Part shown: piece after piece, positions 1-9,078 of the stretch | Position numbering within the stretch: the first letter of the stretch is position 1 | Layout of the letters: each line of letters starts with the position of its first letter | Assembly (NCBI GenBank): GCA_011392765.1 | Contig: WYCW01000001.1 | Span: 1,048,888-1,112,887 of the forward strand | Origin: Candidatus Thiosymbion ectosymbiont of Catanema sp. Cochon2018 | GTDB taxonomy: Bacteria > Pseudomonadota > Gammaproteobacteria > Chromatiales > Chromatiaceae | Direction: 5' to 3' | DNA: 64,000 bases | Made by a program: the position numbers and the translations under genes | Notes under the pieces: model-generated | What the model saw: only the letters and a program-made list of their open reading frames with translations | What the model was told of the DNA's origin: nothing | Databases searched by the model: none

Positions 1-2
1 AT

Positions 3-266
3 CAATTAGGTAAATGCAAGTTTGGATATTTTTACGGACACGAAGATCCCACTAAGCCCGGCGTGAAATACATGTGGCCGTCACCTTGGAATTCGGGTGG
101 ATACGTTTGGTGCGATATACCTAACCACGACATGCTGCTCTACGGATTAGGTATCGCAGAGGGTAAAATAGAGTATATTGGTCATGATCGCAGTATTAAA
201 AAGTGGGCGGCAAAATACTGGAGCCAAGACTGTACTCCCGACGTTTTTCTTCAGAAGAATTACTAA
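3..266 (+). CDS. C-terminal fragment of an unrecognised protein
   Basis: The reading frame is already open at the left edge, so only the last 87 residues are seen. The tail is rich in aromatic residues (Trp, Tyr, Phe) and ends QKNY. Base composition is clearly lower in GC than in the next gene. The stop codon lies one base before a miniature IS481-type element. No family is recognised; it may be the end of an acquired or remnant gene. Confidence 0.4.
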   Translation, partial: QLGKCKFGYFYGHEDPTKPGVKYMWPSPWNSGGYVWCDIPNHDMLLYGLGIAEGKIEYIGHDRSIKKWAAKYWSQDCTPDVFLQKNY

Positions 267-267
267 A

Positions 268-365
268 TGTCAAGTCCCATCAGATCATAACACGTTTTTT
301 GAACGGATTTAGCTTGGAACAGCGGATAACTCTTTCTATCGTATAGAATTACACGGGATCTGACA
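268..365. mobile_element. 98-bp miniature element with IS481-type ends
   Basis: The left end TGTCAAGTCCCATCAGAT matches the right-end inverted repeat of the complete IS481 at 41226-42370, followed by a shared TTTTTTGAAC. The right end, read inwards from 365 as TGTCAGATCCCGTGTAAT, matches that element's left end. There is no coding capacity. It looks like a non-autonomous derivative that the full-length transposase could move. No clean target duplication is visible. Confidence 0.75.
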
Positions 366-381
366 CTTAAGGCCTTTTCCA

Positions 382-3300
382 ATGCCCAGCTTTGCCAACA
401 GTGCCTTACGCCTCCTGCGCCGTCTGCTCGGCGCCCCGACCCGCGCGGCGGGTCCCTACGCCGGCGAGCTGACCGCTCTCGACGGCAACACCGCGGTAGC
501 CGTTACCGAAGCGGCCATCGGCGAGCTCGCGGCGCTCGGGGCCTCCTTTCCGGCGGACGCGGCCGACGCGGCGTGGCGCACCGAGCAGCTGCGTCACGGC
601 CGTAACCTGCTCGGAACCCCCCTCGGCACCCAAGGCGCGGAAAGTCCCCGCGGGGCATTGGCCGGGGCACTGGGCCTGGCCATGGGTGGTATCCGTGCCA
701 CGGCCTTCCTGGCTGCCCCCGATCTGAGTGCAGCTCAGGATCTGTTGCGACTTGCGGCCGGGCGTCGTCTGCCCCTGGTGATCCACCTCGACAACCGGGC
801 CCTGCCCGGTCATGCCGTCGCCACCGGCAGCGGTCACGAGGCCTGTCACCTCGCGGCCGACTCCGGCGTTTTTGTGCTGTTCGCGGCGAATGTCCAGGAG
901 GCAGTGGATTTTACCCTGATCGCCCGCCGGGTCGCGGAGGAGACCCTGACGCCCGGCCTGGTGGTCATGGACGGGGATCAAACCGCCCTGGCCCTGCAAG
1001 AGGTGCGGTTGCCCCCTGCCGAGTTGGTTACCCGCTTCCTCGGCGCGCCGGGCGATTCGATTCCGGCGCCTACTACCACCCAACGGCTCCTGTTCGGCGA
1101 CCGTCGTCGCCGTGTTCCGCGCTGGCACGACCCGGACCACCCGGTGCTCCTGGGGGCCCTGCAGCCCCCGGAGATCTGGGGGCTGGGCGCCGCGGCGGCC
1201 GACGCCTATTTCAATGGTCAGGTAGGTTCCAGCCTGGAGCAGGCCGTCTCCGATTTTCGCCGCGAGACAGGCCGGTCGTGTGAACCGCTCTCTGCCTTCC
1301 GCGTCGAGGACGCCCGGATTCTCCTCCTCGCCCAGGGGGCCGCGGCCGAGACCGCCCAAGCGGTTGCCGACTACCTGCGCAGGACGGAGCGGCTCCGGGT
1401 GGGGGTACTCGGCCTGCGCTGCCTGCGCCCCTTTCCTGGTCCCGATCTGCTCGCGTACCTGGGAACGGCAAAACACCTGCTGGTGCTCGAACGGATGAGC
1501 ACGCCCCTGGCGGACGACCCGCCCTTGCTGCGCGAGCTGCGCGCCCTTTTCGACCAGGGTATGGATAACCTCGATGCTGGCGCCGGTAGCCGACCGGGGC
1601 ACCCGGCCCTGCGTATCCAGGATCGACCTCGGGTGCGGTCGGTCATCTACGGCCTGGGCGGCCTGCCCCTGCGCGGGACGGACCTGATCCGCTTGTGCCG
1701 GGAGGTGGATGCTCTGGAAGGGCCTCGGGTCTTTCTCGGGGTGGAATTCACGCCCCGGACCAGCGGTTACCCCAAACGCCAGGTCCTGCTGGACCGACTG
1801 CGCCGCGATTACCCGCACGTCGCGGGATTGGGCCTGCGTGGGCGGGAGCCTACCCCGGACCTGCGCCCGACCGGCGCACTCACGTTCGCCGTCCACCGTC
1901 GCTCCGGCCAGTGGGGAGAAGGTCTCGCCATCGAGGCGGCGGGATTCCTGCGCCGGTTCGCGGGAGCCCACCTGCGCAGTTACCCTGCTTTGTTCTCCCA
2001 ACCCCTGGGGTCCTACTGCATCGACCGCTTTACCCTGAGTGACCAACCGCTGCATGACCCCGGCGCGTCCATGCCCGTAGACCTGACCCTGCTCGCGGTG
2101 GACCCCGGCAACGCCCGGAGCGACCTTCTGGTCGACTTCCGGCCCGATGGCGCCCTGCTGCTGCAGGGACCGGAGCAGGACGATGTCCTGTGGCAAACCC
2201 TCTCCCCGGTCCTGCAACAAGCCTTGCAGAATATCGGCATTACCCTCTACGCCATCCCACCGTCGGATTCACCTTCCGAGGACCTGGTATTGGGGGCTGT
2301 CTGTGGTCTGCTGCTCGACAAGGGCTGGATCGAGCTCGGCCTGCGCCGCCTGGTTTCGGTCCGGGACGCACAGCTGGCTGCCGCAGGCGACCCGGAGCGG
2401 GAGACCCGCATGGGGCGGTTCCAAGCCGGTTTGGACGGCATCCGGCGTATCGACTACCGAGAACTGTCGGTCTCGGAGGCGGCCGCACGCCCGGAGCAGA
2501 AGACCCCAGCCTCGGTACGCCGGTTCGGCAACATCGACGACGCCTATGACAGCCTGCCACGCTTCTGGGACCAAGTAGGAGTCCTGTATCGGGACGGCGC
2601 GACCTCCCAGCTCGCACCGGACCCCTACCTGGCCATCGGGGCCGTACCGTCGCTCCTGTCCGCGTTCCGCGACCTGAGTCCGCTGCGCACATCCTTGCCT
2701 CGCCTGGACCCCGACCTGTGCACAGGCTGCGGGCGCTGCTGGAGCCAGTGCCCCGAGGGCGCCTGGGGTGCAGTCGCCGCCACCCCGAGAGAAGTCCTCG
2801 ATGCCACCATTCCGACGACCGAGGCCGGTGCCTTACGTCCCTTGGCCGGCCAGCTCGCGGAACGGATCGGTCACAGCTGCCGCGTCGGTGAGGCCGAGAC
2901 CATCACCCTGGGGGCCCTAGTAAACGCCGCCTACGCCTGGCTCCAGGACCAGGCGGCGCCCCTGCCCGCGGCACGCAAGCGCGGCATGGACGAGGCCGTC
3001 GAGCGGCTGACCACCGCGGTTGGTTGCCTGCCGGTCGCTGTCGCCACGCCCTTCTTCACGGAGGCCCCCGGCACCCTGTTGTTCCTGGCGCTCAATCCGA
3101 ACGACTGCAAGGGCTGCGGCATCTGCGTGCACGTCTGCGACGCCGGCGCCTTGGAACCCGTTCCCCAGACCCCCGAGGAGCTGGAGCGGGCCAGCCGGAT
3201 ATTCACGGCCTGGGAAAAGCTCCCCGAGACCACCCAAGAGATCATCGACCTGGCCGCTGCCACCGAGCAGATCGGCCCCCTATCGGCGGCCCTGCTTCCC

Positions 3301-4983
3301 CATCAGGCGGCCCGCGCCTTGGCCGGTGGCGACGGGGCCGAGGCCGGCTCCGGCGAACGCCTCATCCTGCGGTTGGCCTTGGGCCTGGCCGAGTTCCGCC
3401 AGAGACACCGGCGTACCGAATTCATCCGGGAAGTCAAAGAGACCCACCAGAAGATCACGGCCCTGATCCGCTCCCTGCTCGCCGAAGCCCTGCCGACGGA
3501 CGACCTGGACGCCCTGGCCCGCGGCCTGGAGACGGTAAACACCCGTCACGGGTCGCTCGGTGCCTTCCTCGGCCAGGCCGAGGGTACCCTCGAAGGCGCG
3601 GTGGATGCCGTGCGCCTGCGTCGACTGGTAGAGCTGGCCCAGGGCTTGGGAACGCTCGCCTGGCGCCTGGAAACCGGCCGCCAGGGCGGTGGCCGTGCCG
3701 GCCTGGGGCTGGTGCTGACCCCCGGCGAAGCGGCGAGCTGGGCCGGCGCCTTCCCCCACAACATCTTCCAGGTCCCGGTCACCCTGGACGCCACCGGGGA
3801 CGGTGCCCGACTGGCGGCAGGACTCTTGGAGGGCCAGCTGCAACAGGCCGTCGAGGGCTTCATCCTATTACGCCGGGCGCGCCTCGAGCTCGACAAACCC
3901 ATGGACGCGGCGCGGCTCTGGTCCGACCTCGCCGGTCTGAGCTGGCGCGATCTGACCCCACAGGAAAGGGAACGCTGTCCGACCATGCTCCTGGTAGGCA
4001 ACAGCCGAGTGCTGGCGGGCGCAGGTCTGGCCCAGGTCGCCGCCCTGTTGGGCAGCGATCTGCCCCTGAAGATCCTGGTGCTGGCGGACCTGGACCTGGG
4101 CCTTGCCGGCCGCTCCAGCCTGGAATCCGCCCCGGCCCCGGTGCCGGACGCCACGACCGACCTGGGCCTGCTGGCGCTGGCCCGGCGGGACGCCTATACC
4201 GCCCAGACCTCCCTCGGCGCGCCGACCCACTTTATGGAGAGCCTGACGGCCGGACTCGATTTCCATGGTCCCGCGCTCTTTCACATCCACGCCCCCAGCC
4301 CCGGACGGCACGGATTCTCTACCGACCAGACTTTGGAGCAGGCACGCCTGGCCGTAACGACCCGGACCCTCCCCCTGCTCCGCTACGACCCCGGAGCCGA
4401 TGGCGTGTTCGGGACCCGGATCGACCTCGGGGCCAACCCGGAACTCTCGGCTACCTGGGAGCGCGGATATCCTGCCCGCAAAGCGGCCGAGACAGCCGCG
4501 CTCCCGGAGGACGAGGCCATGACACCGGCCCACTGGGCACTTAGCGAGGCGCGGTTCCGCCACTGGTTCGAGCCCTTGGCGGAAGACGCCACGGACCCTC
4601 TGCCGGTGGACGCCTATCTGGAGCTGTCGGAACGCGAACGCCGGGACCGGACGCCCTACGTGTCACAGGAGCAACCACAGGGAGACCCGGCGCGTTATCG
4701 GGTCGCCCCCGAGCTGATCGCGGTCTGTCGGGAGCGCCGCGACGCCTGGCGCCTACTGCAAGAACTCAGCGGCCTGGTAACCCCCTTCACTGAGCGCGTC
4801 CGCCGCGAGGCCGAAGAACAAGTCGCCGCCGAACGCCGGGCCGAGCTCGAGGCCCAGGCCGCGGTCTACGAACAGAAGCTCACCGACCTGCGCGCAGAGC
4901 TGCAACAAGAGCTCCGAGGCGATATCCGGGAACGCCTGATGATCCTGGCCGGTTACCGGCACCAGGCCGGTGCGGAGCTATAG
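382..4983 (+). CDS. NifJ/PFOR-like 2-oxoacid oxidoreductase family protein
   Basis: A 1533-residue single-chain protein laid out like pyruvate:ferredoxin (flavodoxin) oxidoreductase. The N-terminal 2-oxoacid domain contains LDGNTAVA (residues 33-40). A gamma-type middle domain follows, and then two ferredoxin-like 4Fe-4S motifs with spacing CxxCxxCxxxC near residues 779-792 and 908-922. The remaining roughly 600 residues should be the thiamine-diphosphate domain, but I cannot find the usual GDG motif there. It is longer than typical NifJ (about 1170-1200) and ends in a charged helical tail. An RnfC-like gene follows, separated by an Rpn nuclease gene, so electrons may pass between this protein and an NADH-linked subunit. 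The 2-oxoacid substrate is unknown and catalysis may be altered or lost. Confidence 0.75.
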   Translation: MPSFANSALRLLRRLLGAPTRAAGPYAGELTALDGNTAVAVTEAAIGELAALGASFPADAADAAWRTEQLRHGRNLLGTPLGTQGAESPRGALAGALGLAMGGIRATAFLAAPDLSAAQDLLRLAAGRRLPLVIHLDNRALPGHAVATGSGHEACHLAADSGVFVLFAANVQEAVDFTLIARRVAEETLTPGLVVMDGDQTALALQEVRLPPAELVTRFLGAPGDSIPAPTTTQRLLFGDRRRRVPRWHDPDHPVLLGALQPPEIWGLGAAAADAYFNGQVGSSLEQAVSDFRRETGRSCEPLSAFRVEDARILLLAQGAAAETAQAVADYLRRTERLRVGVLGLRCLRPFPGPDLLAYLGTAKHLLVLERMSTPLADDPPLLRELRALFDQGMDNLDAGAGSRPGHPALRIQDRPRVRSVIYGLGGLPLRGTDLIRLCREVDALEGPRVFLGVEFTPRTSGYPKRQVLLDRLRRDYPHVAGLGLRGREPTPDLRPTGALTFAVHRRSGQWGEGLAIEAAGFLRRFAGAHLRSYPALFSQPLGSYCIDRFTLSDQPLHDPGASMPVDLTLLAVDPGNARSDLLVDFRPDGALLLQGPEQDDVLWQTLSPVLQQALQNIGITLYAIPPSDSPSEDLVLGAVCGLLLDKGWIELGLRRLVSVRDAQLAAAGDPERETRMGRFQAGLDGIRRIDYRELSVSEAAARPEQKTPASVRRFGNIDDAYDSLPRFWDQVGVLYRDGATSQLAPDPYLAIGAVPSLLSAFRDLSPLRTSLPRLDPDLCTGCGRCWSQCPEGAWGAVAATPREVLDATIPTTEAGALRPLAGQLAERIGHSCRVGEAETITLGALVNAAYAWLQDQAAPLPAARKRGMDEAVERLTTAVGCLPVAVATPFFTEAPGTLLFLALNPNDCKGCGICVHVCDAGALEPVPQTPEELERASRIFTAWEKLPETTQEIIDLAAATEQIGPLSAALLPHQAARALAGGDGAEAGSGERLILRLALGLAEFRQRHRRTEFIREVKETHQKITALIRSLLAEALPTDDLDALARGLETVNTRHGSLGAFLGQAEGTLEGAVDAVRLRRLVELAQGLGTLAWRLETGRQGGGRAGLGLVLTPGEAASWAGAFPHNIFQVPVTLDATGDGARLAAGLLEGQLQQAVEGFILLRRARLELDKPMDAARLWSDLAGLSWRDLTPQERERCPTMLLVGNSRVLAGAGLAQVAALLGSDLPLKILVLADLDLGLAGRSSLESAPAPVPDATTDLGLLALARRDAYTAQTSLGAPTHFMESLTAGLDFHGPALFHIHAPSPGRHGFSTDQTLEQARLAVTTRTLPLLRYDPGADGVFGTRIDLGANPELSATWERGYPARKAAETAALPEDEAMTPAHWALSEARFRHWFEPLAEDATDPLPVDAYLELSERERRDRTPYVSQEQPQGDPARYRVAPELIAVCRERRDAWRLLQELSGLVTPFTERVRREAEEQVAAERRAELEAQAAVYEQKLTDLRAELQQELRGDIRERLMILAGYRHQAGAEL

Positions 4984-5061
4984 GGAACGCCCGACCTGGC
5001 ATTCCGTAAACCATTCAGAACGCCGCCGAGGGCATTCCCTGAGCGGCCCCGACAAATCGCC

Positions 5062-5922
5062 ATGAACACCAGAAAACTCATCAGCTTCGACTGGGCGCTG
5101 AAACGCCTGCTGCGCAGCAAGGCCAACTATGAGGTCCTGGAAGGCTTCCTGTCGGAGCTACTCAAAGACGACATCAAAATCCTGGAGATCCTGGAAAGCG
5201 AGAGCAACCGGGACTATGCCCGGGATAAGGCCAATCGCGTGGACCTCAAGGTCCGCAATCAAAAGCAGGAAATCATCCTCATTGAGATCCAGTACGAACG
5301 GGAGTTCGACTTCCTGCAGCGCATCCTGTTCGCCACCGCCAAGGCCATTACCGAACACCAGACGATGGGGGAACCCTATGACCAGGTCGTCAAGGTGATT
5401 TCGATCAACGTCCTGTACTTCGATCTGGGATACGGGGCCGACTATATCTATCACGGCAAGACCCGGTTCGTAGGTCTGCATTACCAGGATGAGCTCCAGC
5501 TGAATGACAGACAACAGCAGCTCTTCGGGAAGCGCTATCCCCATGAGCTCTATCCGGAATATTACCTACTGAAGGTCAAGCAATTCGACGATGTGGCCAG
5601 GGACTCCCTGGATGAATGGATTTACTTCCTGAAAAACCAGGAGATCAAGGGGGAATTCCAGGCCAAGGGCTTGAAAAAGGCCAAGGAGGTCCTGGACATC
5701 ATGAATCTGGGAGATAAAGAACGCCGGGCCTACGAGTGGCATATGGAGGAGCTGAGCTACCAGGCCAGTCTCTACAAATCCAGCTCCTATGTCGAAGGAA
5801 AGGAAGACGGAGCAAAGGCAAAAGCTATTGAAATAGCCAAGGCACTAAAGCAAGAAGGGATTAACCTGACCATCATTGCCAGAACCTCGAGATTGCCACC
5901 CCAAGAGATCGAAAAACTCTAA
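5062..5922 (+). CDS. Rpn-family recombination-promoting nuclease / putative transposase
   Basis: A 286-residue member of the PD-(D/E)XK-type Rpn family. It opens with the family start (FDWALKRLL...NYEVLEGFLSELL). The nuclease core shows RVDLKV followed about 12 residues later by IEIQYERE, which supply the acidic and E-x-Q active-site positions. The C-terminus is a helical, Lys-rich segment with EGKEDGAKAKAIEIAKAL, typical of the group. Rpn proteins cleave DNA and stimulate RecA-independent recombination. The gene sits between the NifJ-like and RnfC-like genes and looks like an insertion that separated a two-gene redox unit. Confidence 0.85.
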   Translation: MNTRKLISFDWALKRLLRSKANYEVLEGFLSELLKDDIKILEILESESNRDYARDKANRVDLKVRNQKQEIILIEIQYEREFDFLQRILFATAKAITEHQTMGEPYDQVVKVISINVLYFDLGYGADYIYHGKTRFVGLHYQDELQLNDRQQQLFGKRYPHELYPEYYLLKVKQFDDVARDSLDEWIYFLKNQEIKGEFQAKGLKKAKEVLDIMNLGDKERRAYEWHMEELSYQASLYKSSSYVEGKEDGAKAKAIEIAKALKQEGINLTIIARTSRLPPQEIEKL

Positions 5923-5961
5923 TGTAACGATCGGTAACGCCCAACGCAATGGCATTGACCC

Positions 5962-7317
5962 ATGGCCTACGGAACGCATGCAATGATCGCCCCCGCGACC
6001 CGATTCCGCCGCGGTTTCGCCCACGGGATCCACCCCCACGAACACAAAGTCCTGACCGCGGGCCTGCCGACCCAGCGCATGCCCTTCGTGGATCGCTATG
6101 TGTTGCCATTGAACCAACACCTGGGGGTACCCGCCAAGCCCCTAGTAACCCCCGGTCAGCGGGTGCGCCGCGGCCAGCGCATCGCCGCCCCCGGCGCCTT
6201 CGTGTCCACCAGCCTGCACAGCCCGGTCACCGGTTGGGTGCGGACCATCGGCCACCACCGGTATCCGGGCGGGCAGTTCAGCAAAGCCATCGAGATCGAG
6301 GCCGACCCCTACGCCACCCAGCGCCTGGACGGAGAGCCCCCGCCCGATTGGCGCACCCTGTCCCCGGATGACTTCGTAACGGCTCTGCAGGACTCTGGGA
6401 TCGTCGGCCTGGGCGGGGCCGCCCTACCGGCCCATGTCAAGTACTCCCTGCGAGAAGGGATCAAGATCGAGTACCTGATCGCTAACGGCGCCGAGTGCGA
6501 ACCCTATCTCACCAACGACCACCGGGTCATGGTCGAGCGTGCGGACCGGCTGCTGCGGGGCATCGAGATCCTCCGCACCAGACTGGGAGGTACTGCCGAG
6601 GCCATTATCGGCATTGAGCGTAACAAGCCCGACGCCATCGCTATCCTGAACCGGCAACTCCGGCCCGACCGGCCGGTGCGCGTAGTGCCCCTGCGGGTCA
6701 AATATCCCCAAGGCGACTCCAAGATGATGATCAAATCCCTGCTCGGGCTCGAAGTCCCGGCGGGTCTGCACGCGGCAGATCTCGGCATCATCATGAACAA
6801 CGTCAGCACCATCGCCGCCATCGCCGACTGGTTCGACACCGGCATGCCCTACATCGACCGCATGGTAACCGTCTCCGGCCCCGGCATCGAGCGCCCCTCC
6901 AACCTGATCGTCCCCCTGGGCACGCCGGTGCGGGAGGTACTCCGCTACTGCGGGGGTCTGAGCGACGACACCCGGGAAGTGCTCATGGGCGGCCCCATGA
7001 TGGGTACCCCCATCGCCAGCCTGGACGCCCCCATCATCAAGAGCAGCTCCGGAATCCTCGCCTTCACCGCCGGCGAGACGGCACGGCCCCGGGAATACCC
7101 CTGCATCCGCTGCGGACGTTGCCTGGAGGCCTGCCCCTACTTCCTCAATCCATCACGGCTGGCCCGGTTGGCAAAGGCCCGAATGTACGGAGAAATGAAA
7201 CACATCCAGATCATGGAGTGCGTCGAATGCGGCTCCTGCACCTATGCCTGTCCCTCGGGGATACCCATCATACAGTTGATCCGCACGGCTAAGCGGGCGC
7301 TGCGGGGTCAGAGGTGA
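5962..7317 (+). CDS. RnfC-like NADH-binding iron-sulfur protein
   Basis: The 451 residues match the RnfC/RsxC subunit of the ion-translocating Rnf complex: an N-terminal barrel-sandwich region, the NADH/FMN-binding motif GLGGAALPAHVK with NGAECEPYLTNDHR around residues 150-190, and two 4Fe-4S motifs near the C-terminus (CIRCGRCLEACP and CVECGSCTYACP). None of rnfA, B, D, G or E is nearby. Stand-alone RnfC-like proteins can act as soluble NADH-oxidising modules, so pairing with the NifJ-like protein upstream is plausible (inference). The start is uncertain: ATG at 5962 or at 5983. Confidence 0.85.
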   Translation: MAYGTHAMIAPATRFRRGFAHGIHPHEHKVLTAGLPTQRMPFVDRYVLPLNQHLGVPAKPLVTPGQRVRRGQRIAAPGAFVSTSLHSPVTGWVRTIGHHRYPGGQFSKAIEIEADPYATQRLDGEPPPDWRTLSPDDFVTALQDSGIVGLGGAALPAHVKYSLREGIKIEYLIANGAECEPYLTNDHRVMVERADRLLRGIEILRTRLGGTAEAIIGIERNKPDAIAILNRQLRPDRPVRVVPLRVKYPQGDSKMMIKSLLGLEVPAGLHAADLGIIMNNVSTIAAIADWFDTGMPYIDRMVTVSGPGIERPSNLIVPLGTPVREVLRYCGGLSDDTREVLMGGPMMGTPIASLDAPIIKSSSGILAFTAGETARPREYPCIRCGRCLEACPYFLNPSRLARLAKARMYGEMKHIQIMECVECGSCTYACPSGIPIIQLIRTAKRALRGQR

Positions 7318-7462
7318 GGTTGAATTGCAGACGCGGCGTGGCATTATAGTCCGTAGGTTGAGGTGAGCTTGCGAACCCCAACGAACCGCCTGACAATTAG
7401 GGCTATAAAATGCCTATATTATTCAATGTGCACAACAAGCAGGCACTCCATTACTGACGTTA
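7318..7462. other. Intergenic segment with an IS110-target-like motif
   Basis: No gene is seen. At 7349-7362 the minus strand reads CTCAACCTACGGAC, differing by one base from the target spelled by the guide strands of the IS110 non-coding region near 63.3 kb. Confidence 0.5.
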
Positions 7463-7561
7463 GGGCACCTTGAAAAATAGGCGTTTTCACCAATTAAGCG
7501 ACTCTAAACCATTGATTATTCATGCGTGCCGTTGACGGAAATCGTATTTTTCAAGGTGCCC
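7463..7561. mobile_element. Family A miniature element, copy 1 (99 bp)
   Basis: Terminal inverted repeats GGGCACCTTGAAAAATA / TATTTTTCAAGGTGCCC flank a conserved AT-rich centre. TTA is duplicated on both sides. The length equals that of copies 2, 3 and 5. No coding capacity. The 207 bases from 7562 to the rhodanese stop hold no recognisable gene. Confidence 0.85.
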
Positions 7562-7768
7562 TTAACTGGCTTTCAGCTAGGAGGTAAACTGATCAATCTA
7601 ATTTATGGATTGCAGACAAATTGGACTTGCATCGGAACAGAGTATCTACTCGGCTCACTCCCACGCCAACATCTTGTTTCAGCAGGGATTATCATTCGGT
7701 TGCCCTGGCGTTGATTCGCGTTCATTTGCGGCAAAAAAGAATTCCCAAGATGCTGTTTTCGTGAAGCT

Positions 7769-8254
7769 TTATACGCGCCCATCGTGGTCCGCAGCAGGTT
7801 TCATCTGATCGGGCCGGACCTGCGGGGTAAAATACAGGTCCGCGGTATCGAGATCGACGGGCCGGCCCTGTGCGTCTTCCAGCGACTGTTCATAGTCCTT
7901 CCAGCCCCGCAGCCCGGTCCGGAGCGAAACCACGTCCCGGTATCCCAGTATTTGCATGGAATGGGCAGCAAGCACGCTCCGGTACCCGGAGCGGCAAACC
8001 ACCACGATTTCACGCGCTCGCGCCTGCACCAACTCCGGCACTGTCTCCTCGTACTCCCACTCGCAGGCGGATTCCAGTATGCCGCGGGGGACATTGAGGG
8101 AGCCGGCGATATGCATGGCGTCGAATTCGTAAGGCTCGCGCACATCCAGGATCAACAGGTCCGGGTTTTCCTGAAGGCATTCCTCCAGATCCCAGGGCAT
8201 GATCTCCCGGACCTCGGTAAGGCACCCCTGGATCAGCTCGATGAAGTTCTTCAT
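7769..8254 (-). CDS. Rhodanese-domain sulfurtransferase
   Basis: A single rhodanese domain of 161 residues. It shows LLILDVREPYEFDAMHIAGSLNVP (residues about 33-56) and the catalytic loop CRSGYRS, whose Cys would carry a persulfide. Single-domain rhodaneses move sulfane sulfur to acceptors such as thiols, cyanide or sulfur-relay proteins in the cytoplasm. There is no signal peptide and no operon partner. The last codons (DGRV and TAA) lie in a family E repeat with the GCGTATAA core, so the stop is repeat-borne. The start is the ATG giving MKNFIELIQG. Confidence 0.9.
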   Translation of the reverse strand: MKNFIELIQGCLTEVREIMPWDLEECLQENPDLLILDVREPYEFDAMHIAGSLNVPRGILESACEWEYEETVPELVQARAREIVVVCRSGYRSVLAAHSMQILGYRDVVSLRTGLRGWKDYEQSLEDAQGRPVDLDTADLYFTPQVRPDQMKPAADHDGRV

Positions 8255-8370
8255 GGCAATCGACCTATTTGGCTTTTACGAAACCGAGACCACAGGGCGA
8301 GCACATGTCCTTATAAATCAATAATTTATAATTCATCTCTATTGTCATATTCGACCTGTAACCATTTGAA

Positions 8371-8469
8371 GGGCACCTTGAAAAATAGGTATTTTTACCA
8401 ATCAAGCGACTCTAAGCCATTGATTGTTTGGGTGTGCCGTAGACAAAAACCGTATTTTTCAAAGTGCCC
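8371..8469. mobile_element. Family A miniature element, copy 2 (99 bp)
   Basis: Same orientation and length as copy 1. It begins GGGCACCTTGAAAAATA and ends in AAGTGCCC. TGAA is present on both sides as a candidate target duplication. It lies upstream of the rhodanese gene. The rest of 8255-8660 shows no gene. Confidence 0.85.
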
Positions 8470-8490
8470 TGAAATCATTGATTTTGAAAA

Positions 8491-8512
8491 ACTTTATACG
8501 CGCTCCCCCTGT
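8491..8512. repeat. Family E repeat (GCGTATAA core)
   Basis: Reads TTTATACGCGCTCCCCCTG, the reverse of the recurring CAGGG.GAGCGCGTATAAA motif also seen near 7770, 17020, 35870, 47455, 47665, 48000, 50055, 50138 and 63080. Confidence 0.6.
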
Positions 8513-8660
8513 TGTTGGGGGCAACCGCTTGACAACCGTGGGCCCGAAAACTAAATTATGAATCGAAGTCTGGAGCACCAGCCGAGGGTTGAGGTTATCC
8601 TCATCGCCACTGACAGCTGGTCCATCCAGGCTTATTTTCTTCTAAGTAGTTGATTTTGCA

Positions 8661-9078
8661 TTATTTCCTGTATTTTCGCCCGCGCTTTTTCTTTCCCTCT
8701 TCCGTAGGCTTCCAAAACCAAGCGCTGTACTTCGGAAAGTGCTTACGAAGCGTTGTGGGCGCAAATCCCTTCCAAAATTCGGGCCTAAATTCCCTCACGC
8801 CAAACGCTACGAGAGTAGTCTTTAAGTAATCCCGCACGTTGATCTTTGCATGTTTTGTCCCAGGACAAAGCTCTTGGTACAGGCACCCTGTGAGAAGATC
8901 ACACAACTGCAAACACTGGTTGGCATTCTTGGCAGAATCGGTATGTTGGAATTGCCTGATGTACGGGTTTTCACCTTCATAACCTCCGCAAAAACGATCC
9001 TTCAGGTGGTCAATAACGTCTGATCAGATACCGATCAGAGTGTGTTCCTGACTCGTCAATGTAAATTCGATAACTCAT
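8661..9078 (-). pseudogene. Decayed DUF3800 gene
   Basis: The ATG at 9078 starts MSYRIYIDESGTHSDRYLIRR, the typical DUF3800 N-terminus with its IDESG motif, and stops after 22 codons. A shifted frame then gives DVIDHLKDRFCGGYEGEN and continues openly to 8661 through QCLQLCDLLTGCLY, the family's C-terminal motif, ending in a Lys/Arg-rich tail. The middle of the usual roughly 230-residue protein is missing. DUF3800 proteins have an RNase H-like fold and often sit among mobile or defence genes. It overlaps the preceding small ORF by ATGA. Confidence 0.7.

Noticed and set aside
406..2220. 604-codon minus-strand ORF antisense to the NifJ-like gene
   Set aside because: GC-rich shadow frame; it lacks family motifs, while the plus strand encodes a clear multidomain protein across the whole stretch.
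3024..4544. 506-codon plus-strand ORF in a second frame of the NifJ-like gene
   Set aside because: Arg/Gly/Pro-rich composition typical of an out-of-frame reading of GC-rich DNA.
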